Assembly: GCF_015291665.1 (NCBI RefSeq)
Contig: NZ_CP030048.1
Span: 2,666,001 to 2,730,000 of the forward strand
Source: Bradyrhizobium sp. CCBAU 53338
GTDB taxonomy: Bacteria > Pseudomonadota > Alphaproteobacteria > Rhizobiales > Xanthobacteraceae
DNA: 64,000 nt
Reading direction: 5' to 3'
Under the pieces are notes generated by a model, which was not told where the DNA came from, ran no database searches, and worked only from the letters and a program-made list of their open reading frames with translations. Positions 48,300-56,346 of the stretch are shown piece after piece; position 1 is the first letter of the stretch, and the number at the start of each line of letters is the position of its first letter. The position numbers were made by a program, and so were the translations under genes.

Positions 48300-48383
48300 G
48301 CCTTTGGCCGCCCCCGGGCCTCCTCCCGGATAAACCTTCCTGTGCAAGGGCTTGGGGGCGGTAACTGCGCCATTAAGGAAATA

Positions 48384-48412
48384 TTGTCTGTCACAGGAGG
48401 CCACTATATAAG
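48384..48412 (+). promoter_or_regulatory. Housekeeping-type promoter of dksA
   Basis: TTGTCT (48384-48389) and TATAAG (48407-48412) are 17 bp apart. The predicted start of transcription is about 50 bp before dksA. It lies in a locally AT-rich pocket. Confidence 0.5.
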
Positions 48413-48471
48413 GCCCGGCTCAACGGACCCCGTTCCGTTCGCGAGTCGTTGCTTAAGAAGATAGGCCGCCC

Positions 48472-48882
48472 TTGGAAAAGTTGAAAAACTACCGACCGAC
48501 CGAAAAAGAGCCTTTCATGAACGACCGGCAGAAGGAGTACTTCCGTTTGAAGCTCCTCGCCTGGAAGGATGAGATCCTCAAAGAGTCCAAGCTCACCCTG
48601 CAGGCTCTGCAGGAGGAGAACGTGAACCACCCCGATCTCGCCGATCGGGCATCGTCCGAAACCGACCGCGCCATCGAACTCCGCGCCCGCGACCGTCAGC
48701 GCAAGTTGATCGCCAAGATCGACGCAGCGCTCCAGCGGATCGAGGACAACACCTACGGGTATTGCGAGGACACCGGCGAGCCGATCTCGTTGAAGCGGCT
48801 TGAAGCCCGGCCCATCGCGACGCTCTCGGTGGAAGCGCAGGAGCGCCACGAGAAACGCGAGAAGGTCTATCGCGACGAATAG
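48472..48882 (+). CDS. dksA: RNA polymerase-binding transcription factor DksA
   Basis: A 136-residue protein that works with ppGpp in the RNA polymerase secondary channel. Coiled-coil: YFRLKLLAWKDEILKESKLT to DRASSETDRAIELRARDRQR, with the tip acidic residues DLADRASSETDR. The zinc-finger end is YGYCEDTGEPISLKRLEARP; only one Cys is present, so this is a Cys-poor DksA of the kind described in other bacteria. The family's N-terminal YRPTEKEPFMN is in frame upstream of ATG 48517, so I chose the TTG at 48472. A strong terminator follows. Confidence 0.92.
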   Translation: MEKLKNYRPTEKEPFMNDRQKEYFRLKLLAWKDEILKESKLTLQALQEENVNHPDLADRASSETDRAIELRARDRQRKLIAKIDAALQRIEDNTYGYCEDTGEPISLKRLEARPIATLSVEAQERHEKREKVYRDE

Positions 48883-48887
48883 AGTCC

Positions 48888-48916
48888 GAGCCGCAGCGAT
48901 GCGGCTCTTTGTTTTT
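48888..48916 (+). terminator. dksA terminator
   Basis: GAGCCGC / GCGGCTC with loop AGCGAT and tail TTTGTTTTT, directly after the stop codon. Confidence 0.88.
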
Positions 48917-49344
48917 GGACGCAAGGCGCCCTTTCGCGCCGCGATCGGCATTTTGCCTGTCGCTTGCCGCCGCGTTCTCGACGCGCGCGCGATCGCGAAA
49001 AATGAATCATGATCAACGACCTAGAGTCCGTTCCTGCGAGCTCACGTGAGTTCACATGAGAAACAGCCTTCACTTCAGGTGCGAGAGGTTTTGCGAGTCG
49101 CATCAACGAGATCGACTCGGATGCTGAGAGTCTGATCAAGCTGCATCAAGTATTGCTGCAATCAGGCTTCATGCGCCGCCGCAGGGCGCGCGTCTCCATA
49201 AAGCCTGGACCAGCTCAATTTTTTCTTAAGCGTCGGCGGCTCCCCGTAATCGTCCTGGTCTGGGGGGCAGCGCTTGTCAGGCCCGGGCGGGGATGCTGAA
49301 GTGCCGCCCCTGATTGTGATCGCGTAGCGTGGGAGGCGGCGCCG
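48917..49344. other. Gene-free stretch before the hydratase gene
   Basis: No credible coding frame in 428 bp. It contains a 10-bp palindrome CTCACGTGAG at 49041-49050 and several dispersed GAGTCC/GAGTC words. The promoter of the hydratase gene must lie here, but I cannot place it. Confidence 0.5.
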
Positions 49345-50124
49345 ATGGACAAAATTCTCGAAGCCGCAAAGGCGATCGCGCTGGCGCGCCGCAACCATGC
49401 ACCGCTCGCGGCGCTGGAACATCCGCCTGCCGACGAGGCCGAGGGCTATGAGGTCCAGCGCGCGCTGCACGATCTTCTGCTGAAGAATGTCGGCCCGCTG
49501 GTCGGCTACAAGATCGGCTGCACCAGCCAGGTGATGCAGGAGTATATCGGTATCCCGCACCCCTGCGCCGGCGGCGTGTTCCAGAAGGGCGTGCACGACA
49601 GCGGCGTCACGCTCGCGGCATCCGACTACGTCCGCGTGGGCGTCGAATGCGAGATCGCGGTGCGGCTGAAGCGCAATCTCGCCGCCGGCGAGGCGCCATT
49701 CACGGCCGAATGGGTCGGCGAGGCCGTCGAGGCCTATCATCCCGCCATCGAGATCGTCGACGACCGCTACGTGAAGTGGGAGACGATGGGCGCACCGACG
49801 CTGATCGCCGACGATTTCTTCGCCGCCGGCTGCGTGCTCGGCGAGGCGGTACCGCGCTCGTCGGTGCCGGACCTGAAGGCGGTGAAGGGCCGCGCCATCG
49901 TCAACGGCGAGGAAGTCAGCCACGGCACCGGCGCCGACGTGCTCGGCCATCCCCACAATGCACTCGCCTGGCTCGCCAACCATCTCGCCGCCGAAGGCAA
50001 GGGCCTGCACGCGGGACAGCTCGTGCTGACCGGCAGCTTGGTGAAGACGCTGTGGCTGAAAGCCGGCGACAAGGTGCGGATGGAACTGGACGGGCTGGGC
50101 GTGGTCGAGGCGGAGTTCAGCTGA
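49345..50124 (+). CDS. 2-keto-4-pentenoate hydratase-like protein (FAH superfamily)
   Basis: A 259-residue cytoplasmic enzyme of the MhpD/HpcG branch, which adds water to 2-oxo-dienoates in aromatic ring meta-cleavage. Visible are VGYKIGCTSQVMQEYIGIPH, the metal-binding VECEIAVRL acidic pair, EAYHPAIEIVDDRYV and GTGADVLGHPHNALAWLANH. The rest of a meta-cleavage pathway is not present in the window, so it may act in another degradation route; 2-oxo acid decarboxylase activity is a family alternative. Length is typical. It is isolated: dksA lies upstream behind a terminator and flgH is convergent downstream. Confidence 0.85.
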   Translation: MDKILEAAKAIALARRNHAPLAALEHPPADEAEGYEVQRALHDLLLKNVGPLVGYKIGCTSQVMQEYIGIPHPCAGGVFQKGVHDSGVTLAASDYVRVGVECEIAVRLKRNLAAGEAPFTAEWVGEAVEAYHPAIEIVDDRYVKWETMGAPTLIADDFFAAGCVLGEAVPRSSVPDLKAVKGRAIVNGEEVSHGTGADVLGHPHNALAWLANHLAAEGKGLHAGQLVLTGSLVKTLWLKAGDKVRMELDGLGVVEAEFS

Positions 50125-50135
50125 ACTCTCTCCGT

Positions 50136-50170
50136 CGTCATTGCGCGCGCAGCAAAGCAACGCAATGACG
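50136..50170. repeat. REP-like palindrome
   Basis: CGTCATTGCG and CGCAATGACG are perfect inverted 10-mers flanking a GC-rich centre with AGCAAAGCAA. It resembles, in short form, the CGTCATTGCGAGC-type element common between genes in Bradyrhizobium (recalled, not searched). It follows the hydratase stop by 11 bp. Confidence 0.55.
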
Positions 50171-50202
50171 GAGTGTGAGGTGATACGGTCGCCAAAATAC
50201 AT

Positions 50203-50235
50203 GCGGCCCTCGCCAGGGGAGCTAGCGAGGGCCGC
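50203..50235 (-). terminator. Terminator of the flgFGAH operon
   Basis: GCGGCCCTCGC / GCGAGGGCCGC, an 11-bp perfect stem with an 11-base loop. On the minus strand it is followed by ATGTATTTTGG. It lies 60 bp after the flgH stop. Confidence 0.7.
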
Positions 50236-50295
50236 GTAGTACATCGTCGTTCGCGCCTAGGTTCGCGAGCACGATGTGGGAGCTCTTGAAGAGAC

Positions 50296-51057
50296 TTAGA
50301 AGGGCAGCAGCACGTCCATGACTTGCTGGCCGTAGCGCGGCTGCTGCACGTCCGTGATCTGGCCGCGGCCGCCGTAGGCGATGCGGGCCTGTGCGATCTT
50401 GCTGGAATCGATGGTGTTGTCGCTCTGGATGTCTTCGGGGCGGACGATGCCGGCGACGATGAGTTCGCGGATCTCGTAATTGACGCGGATTTCCTGCTTG
50501 CCCTCGACCACGAGGTTACCGTTCGGGAGCACCTGGGTCACGACGGCTGCGACGTTGGTCTGCAGGGCTTCCGTGCGGTTGACCGAACCCTTGCCGTCGC
50601 TGGATGCGGATGAATCGGCGGTGAGAATGCGGCCGGGCAGGATCTTGTTGGCCTGGGTAATGGTCTTCGCGCCAATGAAATCAGTGATGCCGGAATCTTC
50701 CGAGTTGGTGCGGCTGCGCTGGGTCTCGTTGGACAGGTTGGCCTTGTCGGTGATGTTCACGGTCACGGTCAGGAGGTCGCCGACATGGGTGGCGCGCTGG
50801 TCCTTGAAGAACGCGCGACTGCCGTTCCGCCACAGCGAGTTCGGGCTGTAGGAGGCGACTTCCGGCTTCGGCATCGGCATCTGCACCGGCTTGTAGCCGG
50901 GCTGCGTCGTCGGATTGTCGATCGCCGACAGTTTTGGTTGCTCGCCGATCTGCGACAGGCGGTCGATCGAAGAGCAGCCGCCCAGCGCGCTGGCTGCGAG
51001 CAGCAGGGCGGAGATCGCGATGCGACGAAGACGGTGAGCCGAACTGAAAGCGGACAT
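50296..51057 (-). CDS. flgH: Flagellar L-ring lipoprotein FlgH
   Basis: A 253-residue outer-membrane lipoprotein that forms the L-ring. The signal peptide ends in the lipobox SALGGC (Cys about 28). SLWRNGSRAFFKDQRATHVG, DLLTVTVNITDKANLSNET, VNRTEALQTNVAAVVTQVLP, NGNLVVEGKQEIRVNYEIRE and the terminal GGRGQITDVQQPRYGQQVMD are the conserved FlgH segments. Length is slightly above the enteric form (about 232). It is last in the flgF-flgG-flgA-flgH operon, 9 bp after flgA. Confidence 0.95.
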   Translation of the reverse strand: MSAFSSAHRLRRIAISALLLAASALGGCSSIDRLSQIGEQPKLSAIDNPTTQPGYKPVQMPMPKPEVASYSPNSLWRNGSRAFFKDQRATHVGDLLTVTVNITDKANLSNETQRSRTNSEDSGITDFIGAKTITQANKILPGRILTADSSASSDGKGSVNRTEALQTNVAAVVTQVLPNGNLVVEGKQEIRVNYEIRELIVAGIVRPEDIQSDNTIDSSKIAQARIAYGGRGQITDVQQPRYGQQVMDVLLPF

Positions 51058-51066
51058 GACTAACTC

Positions 51067-52206
51067 TTACTTGGCTTGAGCTTGCGAGGCGCGAGCTTGT
51101 GGGATCTGGGCTTCTGCGACCTGGGCCGGCGACGCGGGGGGCTGGACCAGGTTCCGAAGCAGGGCTGCGGTGTCGACGGGTGCGGGGGCTTCGTCGCGCT
51201 TCAGCGAGGAGGTCTGCTCGACCGCGGCCGGCATCGGCGCTGACTGGCCGGCGCCCTCAACCGTCACCTGGCCGCGGCCGGTGACGATACCGGTCAGCGT
51301 CCGCTTGGTCTGCAGATTGAGAACGTTCACGGTGTCGCCTTCGGCGCCGTTGTCGATCGCCTTGCCGCGGGTGGTGAGGTAGATCCCGGGGACCTGGTAG
51401 ATGACGGTGACGCTCTGGTCGCGCGACACGAGTTCGGGCTTGGCGATGTCGGCGACGCGGATCGGCGTGCCGGCGCGCATCGGCCGGCGCAGCTGCATGC
51501 CGACTGCGCGCTCGCGCAGCGCGGGCTCGCCGGCCACTTCCGCCTTCGGCCGACGCTCCTGCGCGACGTCGGAGGCTTTCAGCATCTCGCTGCGGTCGAT
51601 GTCGCGGGTCAGAACAGCGACCTCGACGGTCTCGATCGCGGTGCCGGTCAGGCGCAGCTTGGTCGGCGCGGTGGTGCTGTCGTTGGCGATCTCGAAAGTG
51701 ACATCGAAGCGGCCGCCACGCGCATCGTAGCGGGTCGCGACCGGCTGGAGCGCGCCGGTGTTGGAGGCGTCCAGCCGCATGTCGGAGATGCCGCGGTCGA
51801 AGGTGACGGTGATGTTGGCGGCATCGCCCAGGCCAAAGCGTCGCTCGAGCGCGGAGGCGACCGCGTCTTCGAGTTCCTTGTTGGCGAGCGTGCGGGCGAG
51901 GCGGGTGACCTGGACTTCCTTGATGTCGCCGGTCATCACGCCGATCACCTGCTTGGCGCGGAGCACGTTCAGGACCTGGGCGACCGGCAGCGCGCCGGTG
52001 GTGCCGAGATCGGGCGAGCGATAGACCGGGATCTGCGCGGCCGCCCCGGCATTGTCGATGAGGTCGCCGACGCGCACCACGTCGGAGGTGACGTTGACGC
52101 TGGCGCGCAGCGTCGGCGTGGCGATGCCGTCGTCGGCGGCCTGTGCCGGCAGCGCCAGCACGAGCAGGGTGGAGAGGGTGAGAAGCGCGGTGCGGATCAT
52201 CATCAT
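51067..52206 (-). CDS. flgA: P-ring assembly chaperone FlgA
   Basis: A periplasmic chaperone for FlgI of about 379 residues, much longer than enteric FlgA (about 219). The signal peptide is RTALLTLSTLLVLALPAQAA. LRASVNVTSDVVRVGDLIDN, VEVAVLTRDIDRSEMLKASD and RERAVGMQLRRPMRAGTPIR belong to the SAF domain, and VTVIYQVPGIYLTTRGKAID is the C-terminal FlgA strand region. About 65 Gln/Ala/Pro-rich residues follow the fold. Three consecutive in-frame ATGs (52206, 52203, 52200) and a GTG before them leave the exact start uncertain. It lies 4 bp after flgG. Confidence 0.92.
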   Translation of the reverse strand: MMMIRTALLTLSTLLVLALPAQAADDGIATPTLRASVNVTSDVVRVGDLIDNAGAAAQIPVYRSPDLGTTGALPVAQVLNVLRAKQVIGVMTGDIKEVQVTRLARTLANKELEDAVASALERRFGLGDAANITVTFDRGISDMRLDASNTGALQPVATRYDARGGRFDVTFEIANDSTTAPTKLRLTGTAIETVEVAVLTRDIDRSEMLKASDVAQERRPKAEVAGEPALRERAVGMQLRRPMRAGTPIRVADIAKPELVSRDQSVTVIYQVPGIYLTTRGKAIDNGAEGDTVNVLNLQTKRTLTGIVTGRGQVTVEGAGQSAPMPAAVEQTSSLKRDEAPAPVDTAALLRNLVQPPASPAQVAEAQIPQARASQAQAK

Positions 52207-52210
52207 CACC

Positions 52211-52999
52211 TCAGCGGAACAGCGCCGTGGTCGATTGCATCATCTGGTCGGCGGCGCTGATCACCTTGGCGTTCATCTCGTAGGCGCGCTGGGCTGCGAT
52301 CAGGTCGCTCATCTCCGAGACGACGTCGACATTGGCCTGTTCGAGACTGCCTTGCGTGATCTTGCCGTAGCCTTCCGAGTTCGCGGTGCCGTCCTGCGGC
52401 GAGCCGGACGATGTCGTCTCCGTGAACTGGTTGCTGCCGACCGGCTGCAGGCCCGCCTTGTTGATGAAGCGGGTTATGCCGATCTGGCCGAGAACGGTGT
52501 TGCTCGACGAGCCCGGCAGCGTCACGGTCACCTGGCCCTGCTCGTTGACGGTGATGCCCGAGGCGTTGTTCGGGATCGTGATGGTCGGCTGCACAGGGTT
52601 GCCGCCTGCGGTCACGACGCGGCCCTGATTGTCCATCTGGAAGGTGCCGTCGCGGGTGTACTGGTAGGTGCCGTCGGGCATCAGGATCTTGAAGAAGCCT
52701 TCGCCCGAGATGGCGAGGTCGAGATCGTTGCCGGTCTGCGACAGCGTGCCCTGGGTCATGCTGCGCGGAGTGCCGACGGTCTTGACGCCGCCGCCGATGT
52801 CGACGCCGACGGGCAGGATGGTGCCCTGGTCCGAGGCTTGGGCGCCGACGCGGCGGATGTGCTCGTAGATCAGGTCCTGGAACGCCGCGGTCTGCTTCTT
52901 GAAGCCGGTGGTGCGCAGGTTGGCGATGTTGTTGGAGATCACCTGAACGTTGAGTTCCTGTGCCGCCATTCCGGTCGCTGCGGTGTGAAGCGCCTGCAT
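52211..52999 (-). CDS. flgG: Flagellar distal rod protein FlgG
   Basis: A 262-residue rod protein, the usual length. QALHTAATGMAAQELNVQVI with SNNIANLRTTGFKKQTAAFQ is the N-terminal rod motif; QTGNDLDLAISGEGFFKILM, YTRDGTFQMDNQGRVVTAGG and the C-terminal EQANVDVVSEMSDLIAAQRA, YEMNAKVISAADQMMQSTTA are diagnostic of FlgG. It is exported through the flagellar apparatus and assembled in the periplasm. It starts 16 bp after flgF and is followed by flgA. Confidence 0.96.
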   Translation of the reverse strand: MQALHTAATGMAAQELNVQVISNNIANLRTTGFKKQTAAFQDLIYEHIRRVGAQASDQGTILPVGVDIGGGVKTVGTPRSMTQGTLSQTGNDLDLAISGEGFFKILMPDGTYQYTRDGTFQMDNQGRVVTAGGNPVQPTITIPNNASGITVNEQGQVTVTLPGSSSNTVLGQIGITRFINKAGLQPVGSNQFTETTSSGSPQDGTANSEGYGKITQGSLEQANVDVVSEMSDLIAAQRAYEMNAKVISAADQMMQSTTALFR

Positions 53000-53015
53000 C
53001 TCAGTTCTCCCTCAA

Positions 53016-53777
53016 TCAGGCCGGCACGTCGGCGAGCTTTTCGATCGCCGATTTGTGGAGGTCGCTCTGCTGCTGGAGCAGGTTGGCGATCGCGGTGTAG
53101 CTGCGCATCACCTCGACCATGCGGCTCATCTCGCCGACCGAATTCACGTTCGACTTCTCGATGTAACCCTGCTGGAGGGTGGACTTGGCGTCGACCTGCT
53201 GGTTGGCGTTGCCTGCCGCGTAGAGGTTGGCGCCGAGCTTGGTCAGCTTGGCCGGATCGTCGAAGCTCACCATGCGGATCTTGCCGCGGATCGAGTCGGT
53301 CTTGGCCGTGCCCTCCAGCACCGTCACGGTGCCGTCGGGGGCGACGTTGATGTCGTGGTCGGTCGGCTGGAACACGATCGGACCGCCGGTGCCGAGCACC
53401 AGATTGCCGTCGGAGGTGATGAGCTGGCCGGTGCTGCTGAGCGCGAACTTGCCGTCGCGGGTGTAACGCTCGGCGCCGTTGGCCTGCACGGCGAAAAACG
53501 CGTTGCCGCTGATCGCCATGTCCAGAGGGTTGTTGGTCGCCTCCATCGGCCCCTGGCCGACGTCGCGGTAGGTGCCGCGGTCCTGCACATAGGAGACCCG
53601 GCGGTCTGAGCCGATGAAATTGTCCTCATGCGCGTTCGAGTTCAGATACTCCTCGAACAGCGAATGGTCGGCCTTGAAGCCGTTGGTGTTGGCGTTGGCG
53701 ACGTTGTTGGCGATGACATCCATCTGCCGCTCCAACGTCATCTGCCGTGACAATCCGATCAGAAGCGCATTCTGCAT
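53016..53777 (-). CDS. flgF: Flagellar proximal rod protein FlgF
   Basis: A 253-residue rod protein. NALLIGLSRQMTLERQMDVI with ANNVANANTNGFKADHSLFE, MEATNNPLDMAISGNAFFAV, RYTRDGKFALSSTGQLITSD and the C-terminal EKSNVNSVGEMSRMVEVMRS are FlgF features. It is first in the flgF-flgG-flgA-flgH operon, an order also found in Caulobacter. A near-consensus sigma-54 promoter lies 115 bp upstream of its ATG on the minus strand. Confidence 0.95.
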   Translation of the reverse strand: MQNALLIGLSRQMTLERQMDVIANNVANANTNGFKADHSLFEEYLNSNAHEDNFIGSDRRVSYVQDRGTYRDVGQGPMEATNNPLDMAISGNAFFAVQANGAERYTRDGKFALSSTGQLITSDGNLVLGTGGPIVFQPTDHDINVAPDGTVTVLEGTAKTDSIRGKIRMVSFDDPAKLTKLGANLYAAGNANQQVDAKSTLQQGYIEKSNVNSVGEMSRMVEVMRSYTAIANLLQQQSDLHKSAIEKLADVPA

Positions 53778-53890
53778 CGGTCAATCTCCCCTCAAGTGAG
53801 GCCGGCCATTTCGCTCTCCCAAGCGCCTTGGCCGATCCCGTGAAAGAGGCCGTCGGGTTCTCCCAAACCGTTCGGTCTCGGCCCTCTCTC

Positions 53891-53908
53891 AGCGAAAGCC
53901 GTGCCAAC
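53891..53908 (-). promoter_or_regulatory. Sigma-54 (-24/-12) promoter of flgF-flgG-flgA-flgH
   Basis: On the minus strand GTTGGCACGGCTTTCGCT has TGGCAC and TCGC with GG and GC ten bases apart; only one base (T to C in TTGC) differs from the consensus. It is 115 bp before flgF. Confidence 0.78.
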
Positions 53909-53967
53909 TCGGAAAGACGTGCAATTACAGCCGGTTCTCTATTTTTCGGCGGCGTGCGCGGGGGGCA

Positions 53968-54042
53968 GAAAGGTTCTGTTAGCCATGTTTGCCCGGCAGA
54001 TTTTTCCTAGCTGAGGCCCAATCGAAAGGTTCCGTTAACCAT
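53968..54042 (+). promoter_or_regulatory. Tandem CtrA half-site repeats before fliL
   Basis: GAAAGGTTCTGTTAGCCAT (53968-53986) and GAAAGGTTCCGTTAACCAT (54024-54042) are direct repeats 56 bp apart, differing at two positions. Each ends in a TTAACCAT-type half site. Downstream of the first, CGGCAGATTTTTCCTAGCT closely matches CGGCAAATTCTGCCTAGCT downstream of the flgB box, suggesting a shared promoter core. They drive toward fliL, whose ATG is 122 bp after the second. Confidence 0.55.
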
Positions 54043-54163
54043 TATTACCGTAGCGTTTGTGCTTAAGAGGAGCGCATTGCGCTGGGGCATTTGTATCGCG
54101 TCACCGTCTGCCACGAGGCTTCGCTCTTTCGACCCTTTTTGAGATGAGCGAGCCCGGACGATC

Positions 54164-54661
54164 ATGGCAGATGAAGCGGAAGGCGGCGCAGCCGCCGAAG
54201 GCGCGGAAGCCGCTGCCCCCAAAAGCAAGTTCAAGCTGATCCTGATCGTCGTCGGCGTGCTGGTCGTACTCGGCGGCGGCGCCGCGTCCTGGTTCCTGTT
54301 CTTCCGCCATGGCGACGACGAGCATCACGCCGAGGCTGCGCCTCCGCCGAAGCCGCCGGCCTTCGTCGACGTACCCGACATGATGGTCAACCTCGCCGGC
54401 GCGCCCGGCGAGCGCGTGCAATATCTCAAGCTCAAGATCGTGCTCGAGCTGAAGGAAGAGAAGCAGATCGAGGCGATCAAGCCGTCGATGCCGCGCGTCA
54501 CCGACATCTTCCAGACCTATGTGCGCGAGCTCCGCTCCTCCGACCTCAACGGTTCTGCCGGCATCTTCCGCCTCAGGGAAGAGCTGACCAAGCGCGTCAA
54601 CGCTGCGGTCGCGCCGATCCAGGTCAGCGCGGTGCTGTTCAAGGAAGTCGTGCTCCAGTGA
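54164..54661 (+). CDS. fliL: Flagellar basal-body-associated protein FliL
   Basis: A 165-residue single-pass inner-membrane protein around the stator. It has a short acidic cytoplasmic N-terminus, a TM helix (KLILIVVGVLVVLGGGAASW), a Pro-rich linker (AAPPPKPPAF) and the periplasmic stomatin-like domain (VQYLKLKIVLELKEEKQIEA, MPRVTDIFQTYVRELRSSDL, GIFRLREELTKRVNAAVAPI). Length is typical. It is first of the fliL-fliM operon, followed after 30 bp by fliM. In Caulobacter fliL mutants are paralysed, so it is needed for motor rotation. Confidence 0.95.
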   Translation: MADEAEGGAAAEGAEAAAPKSKFKLILIVVGVLVVLGGGAASWFLFFRHGDDEHHAEAAPPPKPPAFVDVPDMMVNLAGAPGERVQYLKLKIVLELKEEKQIEAIKPSMPRVTDIFQTYVRELRSSDLNGSAGIFRLREELTKRVNAAVAPIQVSAVLFKEVVLQ

Positions 54662-54691
54662 GGATGCTGCGGAAGGGTACGGGCTAGCGCC

Positions 54692-55894
54692 ATGGCCGGC
54701 AACGAGCAGATGGACCAGGATGCGATTGCCGCCCAATGGGAGGCGTCGCTCGATTCCGAGGATCCCGCGGAGGCCGCGAAGGCTGCTGCCGAAAACGAAC
54801 TCTCGGAGACCATGGCCATGCAATGGGCGGCCATGGTCGAGGACGGCAGCCGCGATCTCGGCAACGGCAAGAACTCCGGCGAGCGGGTGCTGTCGCAGGA
54901 GGAGATCGACAATCTCCTCGGCTTCACCGTCGGCGACGTCACGCTCGACGACCACAGCGGCATTCGCGCGATCATCGACTCGGCGATGGTCTCCTACGAG
55001 CGTCTGCCGATGCTCGAAATCGTCTTCGACCGCCTGGTGCGGCTGTTGACGACCTCCTTGCGCAATTTCACCTCCGACAACGTCGAAGTCTCGCTCGACC
55101 GCATCACGTCAGTGCGTTTCGGCGACTACATGAACTCGATCCCGCTGCCTGCCGTGCTCTCGGTCTTCAAGGCCGAGGAGTGGGAAAACTTCGGCATGGC
55201 GACGGTCGATTCCAGCCTGATCTACTCGATGATCGACGTGCTGCTCGGCGGCCGCCGCGGCTCGAGCCAGCTGCGCATCGAGGGCCGGCCCTACACCACG
55301 ATCGAGACCGAGCTGGTCAAGCGCCTGGTCGAGGTGGTGCTGGCCGACGCCGAGCAGGCGTTCCGGCCGCTGTCGCCGGTGACCTTCACGATCGACCGGC
55401 TCGAGACCAACCCGCGCTTCGCCGCGATCAGCCGTCCCGCCAACGCCGCCATCCTGGTGCGCCTGCGCATCGACATGGAAGATCGCGGCGGCAACATCGA
55501 GCTTCTGCTTCCCTACGCGACCATCGAACCGATCAGGCCCGTCCTGCTCCAGATGTTCATGGGCGAGAAGTTCGGCCGTGATCCGATCTGGGAAGGCCAT
55601 TTCGCCACCGAGATCGTGCAGGCCGAGATTTCCGTCGATGCGGTGCTCTACGAGGCCGATATTCCGCTCAAGCAACTGATGCGGCTGAAGGTCGGCGACA
55701 CGCTGCCGCTGGACATGCGCGCCGACGCCAACGTCTCCGTGCGCTGCGGCGACGTCATCATCACCGAGGGACGCATGGGCCGGGTCGGGGAACGCGTTGC
55801 GATCCGCGTGACGAAACCCTTGCGCAAGCCAAGTACGACACTTGCGATGTTCGAGAAGGTGGACGAACAGAACAAGCTGATGGAGGCCCCATGA
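54692..55894 (+). CDS. fliM: Flagellar motor switch protein FliM
   Basis: A 400-residue C-ring protein that binds CheY-P and sets rotation. The CheY-binding motif is LSQEEIDNLLGF, here at residues 67-78 rather than at the extreme N-terminus as in E. coli. RAIIDSAMVSYERLPMLEIV, MNSIPLPAVLSVFKAEEWEN and LIYSMIDVLLGGRRGSSQLR form the middle domain; LRLKVGDTLPLDM-like MRLKVGDTLPLDMRADANVS is the C-terminal SpoA domain. The extra 65 N-terminal residues contain two similar acidic peptides, AAQWEASLDSED and AMQWAAMVEDGS. Its stop overlaps the next start by 4 bp (ATGA). Confidence 0.95.
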   Translation: MAGNEQMDQDAIAAQWEASLDSEDPAEAAKAAAENELSETMAMQWAAMVEDGSRDLGNGKNSGERVLSQEEIDNLLGFTVGDVTLDDHSGIRAIIDSAMVSYERLPMLEIVFDRLVRLLTTSLRNFTSDNVEVSLDRITSVRFGDYMNSIPLPAVLSVFKAEEWENFGMATVDSSLIYSMIDVLLGGRRGSSQLRIEGRPYTTIETELVKRLVEVVLADAEQAFRPLSPVTFTIDRLETNPRFAAISRPANAAILVRLRIDMEDRGGNIELLLPYATIEPIRPVLLQMFMGEKFGRDPIWEGHFATEIVQAEISVDAVLYEADIPLKQLMRLKVGDTLPLDMRADANVSVRCGDVIITEGRMGRVGERVAIRVTKPLRKPSTTLAMFEKVDEQNKLMEAP

Positions 55895-56337
55895 ACCACT
55901 CCCTGGGAATGGCGATCGAGACGCTGGTGGCTATCCTGCTGATGCTCACGATCGGCTACTGCATGCTGCTCAACAAGCGGCTGACGCGGCTGAAGGCGGA
56001 CGAGCATTCGCTGAAGGCCGTGATCGGCGAATTGATCACTGCGACCGAGATCGCCGAGCGCGCGATCGGCGGGCTCAAGCTCGCGGTGCGCGACGTCAAC
56101 GAGAATCTCGGCAACCAGCTCGCGGCTGCGACGCAGATGTCCGACCAACTCTACAAACAGCTCGGCGAAGCCGACAACGTGGTGCGCCGACTCTCCAAGA
56201 TCGCGATCGCGGCGCGTCCGGTGACGAATCCGGAAACGGCCGCCGCGCCCGCCTCCAAGCCGTCGTCGGCGAAGGCGGTGGCCGCCGCCGCCGAAGCCTT
56301 CTCCGAGCGCCGGCGGTCCAACGGTCTCGCCGCATAA
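55891..56337 (+). CDS. DUF6468/PflI-like bitopic membrane protein
   Basis: A 148-residue protein with one N-terminal TM helix (AIETLVAILLMLTIGYCMLL) and a cytoplasmic coiled-coil (RLTRLKADEHSLKAVIGELI, TATEIAERAIGGLKLAVRDV, SDQLYKQLGEADNVVRRLSK). It overlaps fliM by 4 bp. In Caulobacter the gene after fliM is pflI, which positions the flagellum at the pole and has the same bitopic layout; orthology here is inferred from synteny and topology. It precedes a MotE-like gene by 9 bp. Confidence 0.7.
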   Translation: MNHSLGMAIETLVAILLMLTIGYCMLLNKRLTRLKADEHSLKAVIGELITATEIAERAIGGLKLAVRDVNENLGNQLAAATQMSDQLYKQLGEADNVVRRLSKIAIAARPVTNPETAAAPASKPSSAKAVAAAAEAFSERRRSNGLAA

Positions 56338-56346
56338 AGTCAGGGT

